From an uncultured Dysgonomonas sp. (lineage in GTDB: Bacteria > Bacteroidota > Bacteroidia > Bacteroidales > Dysgonomonadaceae), in the NCBI RefSeq assembly GCF_900079725.1, contig NZ_LT599032.1, positions 4,646,054 to 4,710,053 on the forward strand: 64,000 nucleotides of DNA, read 5' to 3'. The notes below the pieces were generated by a model. The model was not told where the DNA came from, made no database searches, and worked only from the letters and a program-made list of their open reading frames with translations. The first letter of the stretch is position 1, and every line of letters starts with the position of its first letter. The position numbers and the translations under genes are program-made. Positions 45,809-54,139 of this stretch are shown here, piece after piece.

Positions 45809-47776
45809 ATGAAACATCTAAAATATATATTATTACTTTGTCTGGGTTTGTTCATGGCATGTACAGATTTGGATATTCCGCCAAAGAATATAATCGGTGA
45901 CCCCGAAATATTCGGTACTACAGAAGGTACTATGAGTTATATAGCGCGGATGTACAGCAGGCTTCCAATGGAAGATTTCAGGTACAATTATGAAAAAAGT
46001 GGCTTGTTCAATAATGCAGATACAAAATATAAGCAACAATCCGGTTTGACAGGAGAGGCCTTGGGTCGTGATACCAAAGGAGCTGAAGCTGAAAGTGCAA
46101 GTTATTGGGATGTAGCTTATTCTGCGATCCGCGATGCCAATTTATTTATAGAAACACTCCCGAAATATGCGTCAGCTCATAGTCAGGCCGACTATAATAC
46201 TTATTTGGCCGAAGCCTATTTTGTGAGGGCATTCCTTTATTATTCGCTGGTTAAACGTTATGGTGGTGTACCTAAAGTGGATTATGTAATTGATTATCCG
46301 GCGAGTGTCGATGTAGAGGGTACAAGGCTTTTCCGTGATTCGGAAGAGGCTATATGGGATCTCATAGCTTCTGATTTGGATTATGCAATAACTAACCTGC
46401 CAAAAACGAATCAAAAAGGGCGTGCCAACAGATATGTTGCTGCTGCGTTTAAATCACGCACCATGCTTCATGCAGGATCGATCGCTAGGTACAATACAAT
46501 CAGTGAGGAATACAACGGAGTAAGGATATGCGGAATTCCGTCTACCCGAGCAAACGATTATTTCAAAGCGGCTTACGAAGCCAGTAAAATTTTAGATGAA
46601 ACTACAACGTATGGCCTTTATGAAGCTGAATGGGTTGACGGGGATAAGACCGCTCAAACAACTAATTTTGTTAATATCTTCCTTAAGGATACAAAGGAGA
46701 ATATATTTGTGAGGTATTTTAAGGATCCGGAGTCAGTACATAATTTTGATGATTCGGCACAACCAATGCAGACATCTACAGGAGGTAATAACTCGGAAAT
46801 CTGTCCGACCCTGGATTTTGTAGAAATGTTTGACGGTATAGATAAAGATTCCAATGGGAAATTTAAAAATCTGGATTCCAATGGAAAATATATATTGTAT
46901 AATTCTCCACTTGATGCTTTTGCAAACTGTGAACCTCGTTTGAGAGCAACGGTAATACTCCCTATGGATGAGTTTAAAGGTAAGACTATAGACTTGCGTC
47001 GTGGAATATGGACAGGGACCGTGGGGACAGGTATCAGCCGGCTGATGCCTGAAGGTAGTGTTACCGATTATAATGTAGTATATGGAGAATCAAGTAATTT
47101 GAAGCTTTCAAGCGATTTTTCTTTCAACAATCAGGCAGCTAATGCTATCTTGTTGAAGGATGGCGTTAGTAAGATGAAAAGAGCCGGAGAAAGTGGTGTT
47201 GTTTCGGGATGGGATTTCGGAAATATCAGTGGCTTCTATCTTCGCAAATATTTGGATCCCAATCTGGCGGATAATAATGGTAATAAATCGAGTCAGAATT
47301 GGATTGAAATCCGCTATGCAGAAGTGTTGCTCAATCGTGCCGAAGCTGCAAATGAACTATTTCTTGCTGGTGTAAGTACGGCATCTACAGGAGAAAGCTA
47401 TCGCGAAGAAGCATTTCGTTGTATCAATCTTATAAGAAGACGGGCAGGAGCTACATTATTGACAAGTTCAGCTCCTTTGAGTGATATTAATGTGGTCCGG
47501 ACTGAAAGGAGAAAAGAGCTTGCTTTCGAACATAAGACTTATTGGGATTTGAAACGTTGGAGAGTCATCTATGATGAACAAACTAACAGACGCTACAGAG
47601 TTCTATATGCTTTTTATTCCACCGATGCTGAAAAATATTTTCTGGACTCAAGGTTTATGGAATCAAAAGCCGGAAATAACTATATTTTTAATTTCGATAC
47701 TAAGAATTATTATCAGCAAATACCTACAGGTGAGATAACTAAGAATCCGAACTGTAAGCAAAATCCGGGTTATTAA
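45809..47776 (+). CDS. SusD-family glycan-binding lipoprotein (mannoside PUL)
   Basis: A 655-residue outer-membrane lipoprotein (lipobox LFMAC, Cys18). It carries the SusD/RagB landmarks: AYSAIRDANLFIETL, YLAEAYFVRAFLYYSLVKRYGGVP (about 131-154), IRYAEVLLNRAEAANEL and the ending GEITKNPNCKQNPGY. It is longer than the arabinose SusD, with an extended middle. It pairs with the SusC immediately upstream and would bind alpha-mannosides at the cell surface. Confidence 0.95.
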   Translation: MKHLKYILLLCLGLFMACTDLDIPPKNIIGDPEIFGTTEGTMSYIARMYSRLPMEDFRYNYEKSGLFNNADTKYKQQSGLTGEALGRDTKGAEAESASYWDVAYSAIRDANLFIETLPKYASAHSQADYNTYLAEAYFVRAFLYYSLVKRYGGVPKVDYVIDYPASVDVEGTRLFRDSEEAIWDLIASDLDYAITNLPKTNQKGRANRYVAAAFKSRTMLHAGSIARYNTISEEYNGVRICGIPSTRANDYFKAAYEASKILDETTTYGLYEAEWVDGDKTAQTTNFVNIFLKDTKENIFVRYFKDPESVHNFDDSAQPMQTSTGGNNSEICPTLDFVEMFDGIDKDSNGKFKNLDSNGKYILYNSPLDAFANCEPRLRATVILPMDEFKGKTIDLRRGIWTGTVGTGISRLMPEGSVTDYNVVYGESSNLKLSSDFSFNNQAANAILLKDGVSKMKRAGESGVVSGWDFGNISGFYLRKYLDPNLADNNGNKSSQNWIEIRYAEVLLNRAEAANELFLAGVSTASTGESYREEAFRCINLIRRRAGATLLTSSAPLSDINVVRTERRKELAFEHKTYWDLKRWRVIYDEQTNRRYRVLYAFYSTDAEKYFLDSRFMESKAGNNYIFNFDTKNYYQQIPTGEITKNPNCKQNPGY

Positions 47777-47795
47777 TAACAAAAATATTGACGAT

Positions 47796-48557
47796 ATGAG
47801 AAATACTATATTATATATTGCTTTGTCTCTATTGATGTTCTTGGGAATGGCATCGTGCGCTGATGACAATTATCCTGAGCCTAAAGAGACATTCAGAGGT
47901 AAGTTTGTAGAAAAAGGAACAAATAAGCCTTTTCAGACAGCTATTGGGAATACAGGTGTACGCATCCGTATGATGGAGTATAGCTGGAGTGATACGCCTC
48001 AACCATACGATTTTAATTGTAAAATGGATGGAACATTCAATAATACAAAGATATTCAAAGGTGAATATGGAATTATACCGTCCGGTGCATTCGTACCGCT
48101 ACCTGAAGAGAAAATGACCATTAGCGGTACAGTGGAAAAAACGTATGAGGTAGAACCTATCCTCAAGATAGAATGGGATGGAGAACCGGTTGTAAATACA
48201 GACAGAACGGTAACAGTAAAGGTGAAAGTTACATATGGATCTGATAATGCAACATATCAGAAACCTCTGGTCGAAGGTTGGTTATTTATAAGCGAAACCG
48301 ATTATGTAGGTGATTTTAGTTATAGCCCTAATTACTCAGTTAAATGTGACCCTGCCAAAATGGGAGTGGGAGCTTCTGAAATTTTAGGACCTAACGGAAC
48401 TACTTTTACAATAAATACTTCGTCGGCATCAAAGTCTTTCCCGGACTATGCCCGAAAGTATTTTATCAGATTCGGGGTACGCACCTCTGTTACGTTTGAT
48501 GCAACAAATCGTTATAATTATACCGAGGTAAAAGAAGTTTCTATTCCAGCTAGTTAA
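47796..48557 (+). CDS. DUF3823-family surface lipoprotein
   Basis: A 253-residue lipoprotein (lipobox GMASC, Cys21). The N-terminal beta domain (about 28-125, FRGKFVEKGTNKPFQTAIGNT...DGTFNNTKIFKGEY) is of the carboxypeptidase-regulatory/transthyretin type and is followed by a second beta sandwich, as in DUF3823 proteins found just after susCD in many PULs. It probably serves as an additional surface glycan-binding protein. It is 19 bases downstream of susD and closes the operon before a bidirectional terminator. Confidence 0.85.
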   Translation: MRNTILYIALSLLMFLGMASCADDNYPEPKETFRGKFVEKGTNKPFQTAIGNTGVRIRMMEYSWSDTPQPYDFNCKMDGTFNNTKIFKGEYGIIPSGAFVPLPEEKMTISGTVEKTYEVEPILKIEWDGEPVVNTDRTVTVKVKVTYGSDNATYQKPLVEGWLFISETDYVGDFSYSPNYSVKCDPAKMGVGASEILGPNGTTFTINTSSASKSFPDYARKYFIRFGVRTSVTFDATNRYNYTEVKEVSIPAS

Positions 48558-48573
48558 AACAACAAATGAGAGT

Positions 48574-48617
48574 ATAAAAAGAAAACGGTAAGATTAATCT
48601 TACCGTTTTCTTTTTAT
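48574..48617. terminator. Bidirectional terminator
   Basis: A 20-bp perfect stem (48574-48593 with 48598-48617) around a TTAA loop, flanked by A and T runs on both sides. It lies between the DUF3823 gene (plus) and the sulfatase gene (minus) and suits both. Confidence 0.92.
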
Positions 48618-48630
48618 ATGGCCTCAGATA

Positions 48631-50202
48631 CTATTCTGTAACTTTCAATTCTTTTCTTTTCTCTTCGAGAAGTATATGAAGCCGTTCTCTTACCTTCGAA
48701 TATTTCTTATCATTATACACATTATTAACTTCTGTCGGGTCTTTTTTCAGGTCATATAATTCCCAGCTATCAATATCCTTGTCGTTGATTTCCCCTTTGC
48801 CGTACCAATGTATAAGTTTATACCTTTTGTCCCGTATTCCGTAATGCTTGCGTGTCATTCCTACAGCGGGATAATCATAGAATTGATAATAGAGATTATC
48901 TCTCCATTTATCAGAAGTTCCGGTCAATAATGGGATCAGTGATTCTCCGGCCATGTCATCGGGTTTATTAACTCCGGCGGCATCCAGAAGGGTTGGTGCA
49001 TAATCTATATTTTGAACAAGTTCTGTACATTTTGTCCCTTTTTTTGCTCCCGGTAAAGCGATAATAAGCGGTGTTCTGAAAGCTTCTTCGTACATGAAGC
49101 GTTTGTCATAGAGCCCATGCTCTCCCAGATAGAAACCCTGATCGGAAGTATATACAATAATCGTGTTTTCCATAAGGTTATTATTTTCCAGGTAGTCAAG
49201 TAATCTGCCCACCTGGACATCCACACTTTTTATTGTGCGGCAATAGTCTTTGATATATCGTTGGTATTTCCATTGGGTGAGTTTCTTTCCTTCCGGCCTG
49301 TTAGCAAGGAAGTCCTTATTTTTTTTATCATACGATTCGTTCCATACTCTGAGTTGCTCAGGTGTTAATGTACTTATAGCCATGTCAAAGCTCGCTTTGA
49401 TATAATCCAGTGTCGGTTCGTTTTGCAGTTGGGAAATTTTCAGGTCGAAGGCATATCCGAGATGCTTGGCAACAGAAAGTTCGTGTGTTTTCATCTGTTC
49501 GCCTCTGGTACTATAATTATCGAATAAAGTAGCCGGTTCGGGAAATTCAACGTCTTCATACAACTCGAGATATTGGAGGTCGGGCATCCAGTTTCGGTGA
49601 GGAGCTTTGTGATGAACCAATACACAGAACGGTTTGTTTTTGTCGCGGAATATAAGCCAGTTCAAAGCATCATCAGTTACAAGATCGGTTGCATAACCCT
49701 CTTCTTGTATATATTTTCCGTCCGATTCCGGTGTTCTGAACTTTGGATTGTAATATTCGCCCTGATCATCAAATATCTTATATGTATCAAATCCTTTCGG
49801 TTGAGCGCTCAAGTGCCATTTGCCGAACAATGCGGTCTGATAGCCTGCATTTTGCAAATACTCTACAAAGAATTTTTTGTTGGGCTTTAATCCGTAACCA
49901 AGGTGTGTTTGCCCATGTTGGTGGCTATACATTCCTGTCAACAGCGTTGCTCTACTGGGAGTAGAAATTGAGTTTTCTACAAATGCATTATTAAAGAGCA
50001 TTCCGTTTTGCGCTATCCGGTCCAGATTGGGAGTAGGAGCAAGCTTCGAAATAGGATGGCCATATGCGCTTAATGCCTGAAAGGCATGATCATCGGTCAT
50101 GATGAACAAGATATTCATCGGTTTTTTTATGTCTTGGGCTATGATTCCGTTGCTGATGCATGCGGAGATACCAAGTAAAGCATATAAAGGTGAATTTTTC
50201 AT
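48631..50202 (-). CDS. S1-family sulfatase (serine-type)
   Basis: A 523-residue exported protein (signal peptide about 1-22, ISNGIIAQ) of the alkaline-phosphatase-like sulfatase fold. Metal ligands appear in LFIMTDDHA (Asp37-Asp38), and the modification motif is SISTPSRATLLTG: Ser80 in S-x-P-x-R, the serine version, which needs an anaerobic radical-SAM maturase to become formylglycine. YTSDQGFYLGEHGLYDKR supplies the later ligand set. It removes sulfate esters, presumably from a sulfated mannoside. It has its own promoter and is separated by hairpins from GntR and DUF3823. Inclusion in the mannoside system is by position. Confidence 0.92.
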   Translation of the reverse strand: MKNSPLYALLGISACISNGIIAQDIKKPMNILFIMTDDHAFQALSAYGHPISKLAPTPNLDRIAQNGMLFNNAFVENSISTPSRATLLTGMYSHQHGQTHLGYGLKPNKKFFVEYLQNAGYQTALFGKWHLSAQPKGFDTYKIFDDQGEYYNPKFRTPESDGKYIQEEGYATDLVTDDALNWLIFRDKNKPFCVLVHHKAPHRNWMPDLQYLELYEDVEFPEPATLFDNYSTRGEQMKTHELSVAKHLGYAFDLKISQLQNEPTLDYIKASFDMAISTLTPEQLRVWNESYDKKNKDFLANRPEGKKLTQWKYQRYIKDYCRTIKSVDVQVGRLLDYLENNNLMENTIIVYTSDQGFYLGEHGLYDKRFMYEEAFRTPLIIALPGAKKGTKCTELVQNIDYAPTLLDAAGVNKPDDMAGESLIPLLTGTSDKWRDNLYYQFYDYPAVGMTRKHYGIRDKRYKLIHWYGKGEINDKDIDSWELYDLKKDPTEVNNVYNDKKYSKVRERLHILLEEKRKELKVTE

Positions 50203-50232
50203 GATATATTAAATAAAATCGAAGTATATTCT

Positions 50233-50248
50233 ATATGTATATACATAT
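50233..50248. promoter_or_regulatory. Perfect palindrome at the sulfatase promoter
   Basis: ATATGTATATACATAT is a 16-bp perfect palindrome 31 bases upstream of the sulfatase start, directly after a -7 box. It would overlap the transcription start. It is similar in letters to the GntR sites but has different half-site spacing. Confidence 0.45.
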
Positions 50249-50249
50249 G

Positions 50250-50257
50250 CAAATATA
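50250..50257 (-). promoter_or_regulatory. Sulfatase promoter -7 box
   Basis: CAAATATA on plus is TATATTTG on minus, an exact TAnnTTTG match about 48 bases upstream of the sulfatase start codon. Confidence 0.5.
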
Positions 50258-50305
50258 TTAAATAAATATCTAATAGATGAAGAAAAATAAAAGAAACTAT
50301 ATAGA

Positions 50306-50331
50306 AAAAGCCTTCTGAAGAGAAGGCTTTT
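50306..50331 (-). terminator. Terminator of GntR gene
   Basis: An 11-bp stem AAAAGCCTTCT/AGAAGGCTTTT with a GAAG loop, 21 bases beyond the regulator stop, with T-rich sequence after it on the minus strand. Confidence 0.85.
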
Positions 50332-50351
50332 ATTTTGTATTAAGAAGGCTT

Positions 50352-51080
50352 TTATCTTTGGGCTTCCAGTGTATATGTAAAGCTGTCAGCTCTGTAGTAA
50401 CCGATGTTGTATTCTATCGGTACATCGTTGATATCATATACAAAACGTTTTCGAATCAGTATAGGGTCGTTGGGTGATATTTCCAGTTTATCGGCTATAA
50501 AGTCTCCGGCTAATCTGGCACATATCTCTTCTTTAGATGTTTTAACGACTATATCATAATTATGTTCTAACAATTCGTACAGAGGAATGTTGAAGTTTTC
50601 TTCTCCCGTAAGAGGTATGCTGGGATTGAAATAAGATATGAAATATACGAAGGGATATTCTTCGCTACCACGAACCCGTTCTAGTTTCAGGCAACGTGTA
50701 TCCACTTCCACATTGAAAAAATCAGCTACTTCCTTATATACCTTTTGAGTTCCGATAAAAAGCTCAAAGTTCTTAATCTTTATCCCCAGCATTTTCATCT
50801 CCTGTGAGAAACTCAGCCAGTTTTTCACGCCACCGACAAAGCCTTTCCGGGCGACTTTGGTGCCATAGCCTTTTCTGCGTACAAGAAGTCCTTCGAATAC
50901 AAGTTTGTTAATCGCCTGCCTTAATGTGTTCCTGGATATATTAAATTGTTTGGACAATTCAATCTCTTTGGGCAGCAACTTCCCGTTTTTGTATTCTTCT
51001 TCGTCTATCAACCTCCGAAGGAATTCCTCTGCTTGCAGATGAAGAGGCTTTGAGCTTTCACGATTAACTTCTATTTTCAT
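50352..51080 (-). CDS. GntR-family (HutC/UTRA) transcriptional regulator
   Basis: A 242-residue regulator when started at the ATG read at 51080; a longer frame would add 30 hydrophobic residues that do not fit the family. The N-terminal winged helix (about 1-78) shows LLPKEIELSKQFNISRNTLRQAINKLVFEGLLVRRKGYGT, the GntR recognition helix and wing. The C-terminal UTRA domain (about 95-242) has LKLERVRGSEEYPFVYFISYFNP and ends PIEYNIGYYRADSFTYTLEAQ, the usual sugar-phosphate or small-ligand pocket. It is divergent from the isomerase/MFS/ROK operon with a predicted operator between them. Mannose-6-phosphate or a related sugar phosphate is a reasonable effector by inference. Confidence 0.92.
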   Translation of the reverse strand: MKIEVNRESSKPLHLQAEEFLRRLIDEEEYKNGKLLPKEIELSKQFNISRNTLRQAINKLVFEGLLVRRKGYGTKVARKGFVGGVKNWLSFSQEMKMLGIKIKNFELFIGTQKVYKEVADFFNVEVDTRCLKLERVRGSEEYPFVYFISYFNPSIPLTGEENFNIPLYELLEHNYDIVVKTSKEEICARLAGDFIADKLEISPNDPILIRKRFVYDINDVPIEYNIGYYRADSFTYTLEAQR

Positions 51081-51135
51081 AGCTTCTTGTTTATATGAAT
51101 TGTTCAACAGTTTTACAAAATAACATAAAAAAATA

Positions 51136-51165
51136 TTGGTAAACAAAAAAAGATGTATATATTTG
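51136..51165 (+). promoter_or_regulatory. Promoter of isomerase/MFS/ROK operon
   Basis: TTGG (51136-51139, one base off TTTG) and TATATTTG (51158-51165) are 18 bases apart. The predicted operator begins 13 bases after the -7 box, over the transcription start, a classic repressor position. Confidence 0.6.
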
Positions 51166-51178
51166 CACAATGATATAT

Positions 51179-51194
51179 ATGTATGAACATATAT
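51179..51194. promoter_or_regulatory. Predicted GntR operator at own/isomerase promoter
   Basis: ATGTATGAACATATAT is the complement-strand form of ATGTATGTTCATACAT with one change. It lies between the divergent GntR and isomerase genes. Confidence 0.72.
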
Positions 51195-51227
51195 TGTTTT
51201 TTGAATAATATTTATAAATGATATACT

Positions 51228-52958
51228 ATGAGGAAGCCCAATTATGACAAATATCCCGCAACAAAGATCAAAGGTGCTATAATAGAGGGATGGAGAGATA
51301 TTTTGCAGTCATTAAAAGGTACGTTGAATACATGTTCTGTTATTGGTATAGATATGTATGTAGGTGTTCATGAAGATGAAGTAATATCACATGTCAATGC
51401 TATAGAACCTGACTTGATATTTAATACAAGGGATTTGTTTAAATCGGAAGATGAAATCCGAAAAATGACAGAGCGGTTTATGACAGATGATGTCTTGTTC
51501 GGTTATATGACTAACCTGTCGATGGTAGACTATTTCGATACGGAGAAATTAACGAAAGCCCGAAATCAGATTAAAAACTGTATAGGTACTGTGATTGTCG
51601 TCGGTAGCGGAGCGTCACTTGTTGTTCCGGATTCAGCCTGTATTGTATATATTGATATGGCACGATGGGAGATACAGCAGCGATTCCGTTCACGCAGTAT
51701 TATGGCTCTGGGGCTGGACGACAGAAATGAAGCCACTTCTTTGCAGCATAAGCGGGGATACTTTAACGATTGGAAAATATGTGATGCACATAAGAACACC
51801 TTATATAACAGGGTTTCGTATTGGGTAGACACTCATGTGAAGGAACATCCAAAAATGATAGACAAGGAAACTTTCTTCAGTGGTATCGAAGCAACCATAA
51901 AGAAACCTTTCCGGGTAGTTCCGTTTTTTGATCCGGCGCCATGGGGTGGCCAGTGGATGAGAGAGACATTCGATTTGGATAAGGATAATGTGAATTATGG
52001 GTGGTGTTTCGATTGTGTCCCTGAAGAAAATAGTCTATTCTTGAATGTCAGTGGAACCCTGTTTGAGATGCCCGCAGTAAATGTGGTGTTCCTGAAAAGC
52101 CGTGAATTATTAGGAGAGCCTGTCGAATCCCGCTTTGGAAAGGAGTTTCCTATCCGCTTCGATTTTCTGGATACAGTACAGGGTGGAAGCCTGAGCCTTC
52201 AGGTACATCCGACAACACAGTTCGTGCACGAATCTTTTGGTATACATTATACACAGGACGAGAGTTACTACATGGTTGATGCCAAAGAAGATGCTGTTGT
52301 ATATCTTGGACTGAAAACAGGGATAGACAAAGACGAAATGATTCGTGACCTGGAAAAGGCGGAAAGAGGTGAGATCGTATTCGACGCAGACAAATATGCT
52401 AATAAGATCCCTGCTAAAAAACACGATCATTTTCTGATACCGAGTGGAACTGTTCATTGTTCCGGACCACAAGGGGTTGTGCTCGAAATAAGTTCTACAC
52501 CCAACCTATTTACATTTAAACTCTGGGACTGGGAGCGATTGGGCCTTGATGGAAAACCCCGCCCCATAAATGTAGAAAGAGGTAAAAAAGTAATTGACTG
52601 GACAAGGGATACGGAATACACACATAAGAATCTGGTGAATATATGTTCTACTGTATCTGAAGGCGATGGGTGGTTGGAAGAAAAAACCGGATTGCACCCC
52701 AACGAATTTATTGAGACAAGAAGATTCCGTTTTTCGAAAAAGACATCTCATAAAACCAATAATAGCGTAAATGTATTGAACCTGGTAGAAGGTGAGGAAG
52801 TTATAATAGAAGACCCTAAAGGGGTGTTCGAACCTTTTGTTGTGCATTATGCAGAAACATTTATAATACCGGCGGCATTGGGTGAATATACGATTACCCC
52901 GACAGGAAAATCGGTGGGGCAGGAGTGTATTGTAATAAAAGCGTATGTACGGTTTTAA
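51228..52958 (+). CDS. Type I mannose-6-phosphate isomerase-like protein with N-terminal kinase-like domain
   Basis: A 576-residue cytoplasmic protein. The C-terminal half (about 225-576) is a cupin-type mannose-6-phosphate isomerase: FRVVPFFDPAPWGGQWM, zinc ligands Gln325 and His327 in LSLQVHP, Glu345 in YTQDESYYM and His410 in IPSGTVHCSG. It would convert mannose-6-P to fructose-6-P. The first 220 residues are extra and resemble a P-loop nucleoside/sugar-kinase-like fold: GTVIVVGSGASLV (120-132) sits where a Walker A loop would be but lacks the G-K-S/T, followed by YIDMARWEIQQRFRSR. It is probably non-catalytic or a phosphosugar sensor. First gene of an operon; MFS follows 18 bases later. 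Confidence 0.85.
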   Translation: MRKPNYDKYPATKIKGAIIEGWRDILQSLKGTLNTCSVIGIDMYVGVHEDEVISHVNAIEPDLIFNTRDLFKSEDEIRKMTERFMTDDVLFGYMTNLSMVDYFDTEKLTKARNQIKNCIGTVIVVGSGASLVVPDSACIVYIDMARWEIQQRFRSRSIMALGLDDRNEATSLQHKRGYFNDWKICDAHKNTLYNRVSYWVDTHVKEHPKMIDKETFFSGIEATIKKPFRVVPFFDPAPWGGQWMRETFDLDKDNVNYGWCFDCVPEENSLFLNVSGTLFEMPAVNVVFLKSRELLGEPVESRFGKEFPIRFDFLDTVQGGSLSLQVHPTTQFVHESFGIHYTQDESYYMVDAKEDAVVYLGLKTGIDKDEMIRDLEKAERGEIVFDADKYANKIPAKKHDHFLIPSGTVHCSGPQGVVLEISSTPNLFTFKLWDWERLGLDGKPRPINVERGKKVIDWTRDTEYTHKNLVNICSTVSEGDGWLEEKTGLHPNEFIETRRFRFSKKTSHKTNNSVNVLNLVEGEEVIIEDPKGVFEPFVVHYAETFIIPAALGEYTITPTGKSVGQECIVIKAYVRF

Positions 52959-52976
52959 CAATATAGAGCTAAGCTT

Positions 52977-54137
52977 ATGACTGAAAATAAATCAAATAGC
53001 ATCAAAATACTTATACCTATCCTGTTCAGTTTCTTTGTAATGGGAATGGTGGATATAGTTGGCCTCTCGACCAATTATCTGAAAAAGGACTTTTCCCTTG
53101 ATGAACTGACTTCCAGCATTATACCGATGATGGTATTTTTCTGGTTTGCGATATTTTCCATACCTACCGGATTATTGATGAACCGCATAGGACGGAAGAA
53201 AACCGTACTACTGGCTATTCTTATTGAATGTATTTCATTGATATTACCTTTTCTCTTCTACGATTTCTATGTGGTGATTTTCTCATTCGCCCTGCTGGGT
53301 ATTGGGAATACTATCTTGCAGGTCTCACTGAACCCTTTGGTCGCTAGTATTGTGCATGATAGTAAGCTGGCCGGGACTTTGACTTTCGGACAGTTCATAA
53401 AGGCTGTGTCTTCCTTCGTAGGGCCTATTATAGCCAGCATGGCCGTGAAGAATTACGGGGATTGGAAACTTATTCTGCTTGTGTTTGCTATTACATCGCT
53501 TGTTTCGTTTATCTGGTTGTACTTGGTGCCTATCAAGAGGGAAGAAAACGTGGATACTAAGCAGGCTTCTTTTGGCAATACATTAGGATTACTGAAAGAC
53601 AGCCTTATATTACAGATGTTCCTTGGTATTTTGTTAATAGTGGGTATCGACGTCTGCATGAATGTAAATACACCCCAATTATTGGAGCAAAGATTAGGCT
53701 TTACTACCGACGATGCCACATTAGGTTCCAGCCTTTATTTCGGGGCAAGAACGTTTGGTGCTTTTTTAGGTTCGATTCTTCTTCTGAAGATTAATCCATC
53801 GAAGTTTATGAAAATCAATATGCTGATTGCGGTTCCTGCATTTCTTATGCTCATGTTTTTATCAGATAAATGGTTATTGTTTGCTGCCGTATTTATAATC
53901 GGTCTGACATGTGCCAATGTGTTTTCCATCATATTTTCAGTTGCTATGCAATATCGTCCGCAAAAAGCAAACGAAATATCATCATTGATGATAATGGGGG
54001 TTGCCGGAGGTGCTGTAGTAACACCATTGGTGGGCGTTGTGGCAAAACATTTCGGACTCGGCATCAGTTTCGGCGTTTTATTGCTAAGTGCAGCTTATAT
54101 CTACATATTATCACTTAAATTTGAGAAAAAATCATAG
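52977..54137 (+). CDS. MFS sugar transporter, probably for mannose
   Basis: A 386-residue inner-membrane protein with about 12 predicted helices. The loop between helices 2 and 3 reads GLLMNRIGRKKTVLL, the MFS G-x-x-x-D/N-R-x-G-R-R/K signature. The cytoplasmic hinge near residues 185-200 (VPIKREENVDTKQ) splits the two six-helix bundles. Position between the isomerase (18 bases) and the ROK kinase (2 bases) strongly suggests import of free mannose or a small mannoside released in the periplasm. Transport specificity cannot be read from the sequence. Confidence 0.9.
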   Translation: MTENKSNSIKILIPILFSFFVMGMVDIVGLSTNYLKKDFSLDELTSSIIPMMVFFWFAIFSIPTGLLMNRIGRKKTVLLAILIECISLILPFLFYDFYVVIFSFALLGIGNTILQVSLNPLVASIVHDSKLAGTLTFGQFIKAVSSFVGPIIASMAVKNYGDWKLILLVFAITSLVSFIWLYLVPIKREENVDTKQASFGNTLGLLKDSLILQMFLGILLIVGIDVCMNVNTPQLLEQRLGFTTDDATLGSSLYFGARTFGAFLGSILLLKINPSKFMKINMLIAVPAFLMLMFLSDKWLLFAAVFIIGLTCANVFSIIFSVAMQYRPQKANEISSLMIMGVAGGAVVTPLVGVVAKHFGLGISFGVLLLSAAYIYILSLKFEKKS

Positions 54138-54139
54138 TT

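Noticed and set aside
50233-50248. Sulfatase palindrome as a further GntR operator
   Set aside because: The GTAT and ATAC half-sites abut here, whereas in the GntR sites they are four bases apart. I keep it as a separate site of unknown owner.
51081-51170. Longer start for the GntR regulator
   Set aside because: It adds a hydrophobic 30-residue stretch before a cytoplasmic winged helix and overlaps the promoter region.
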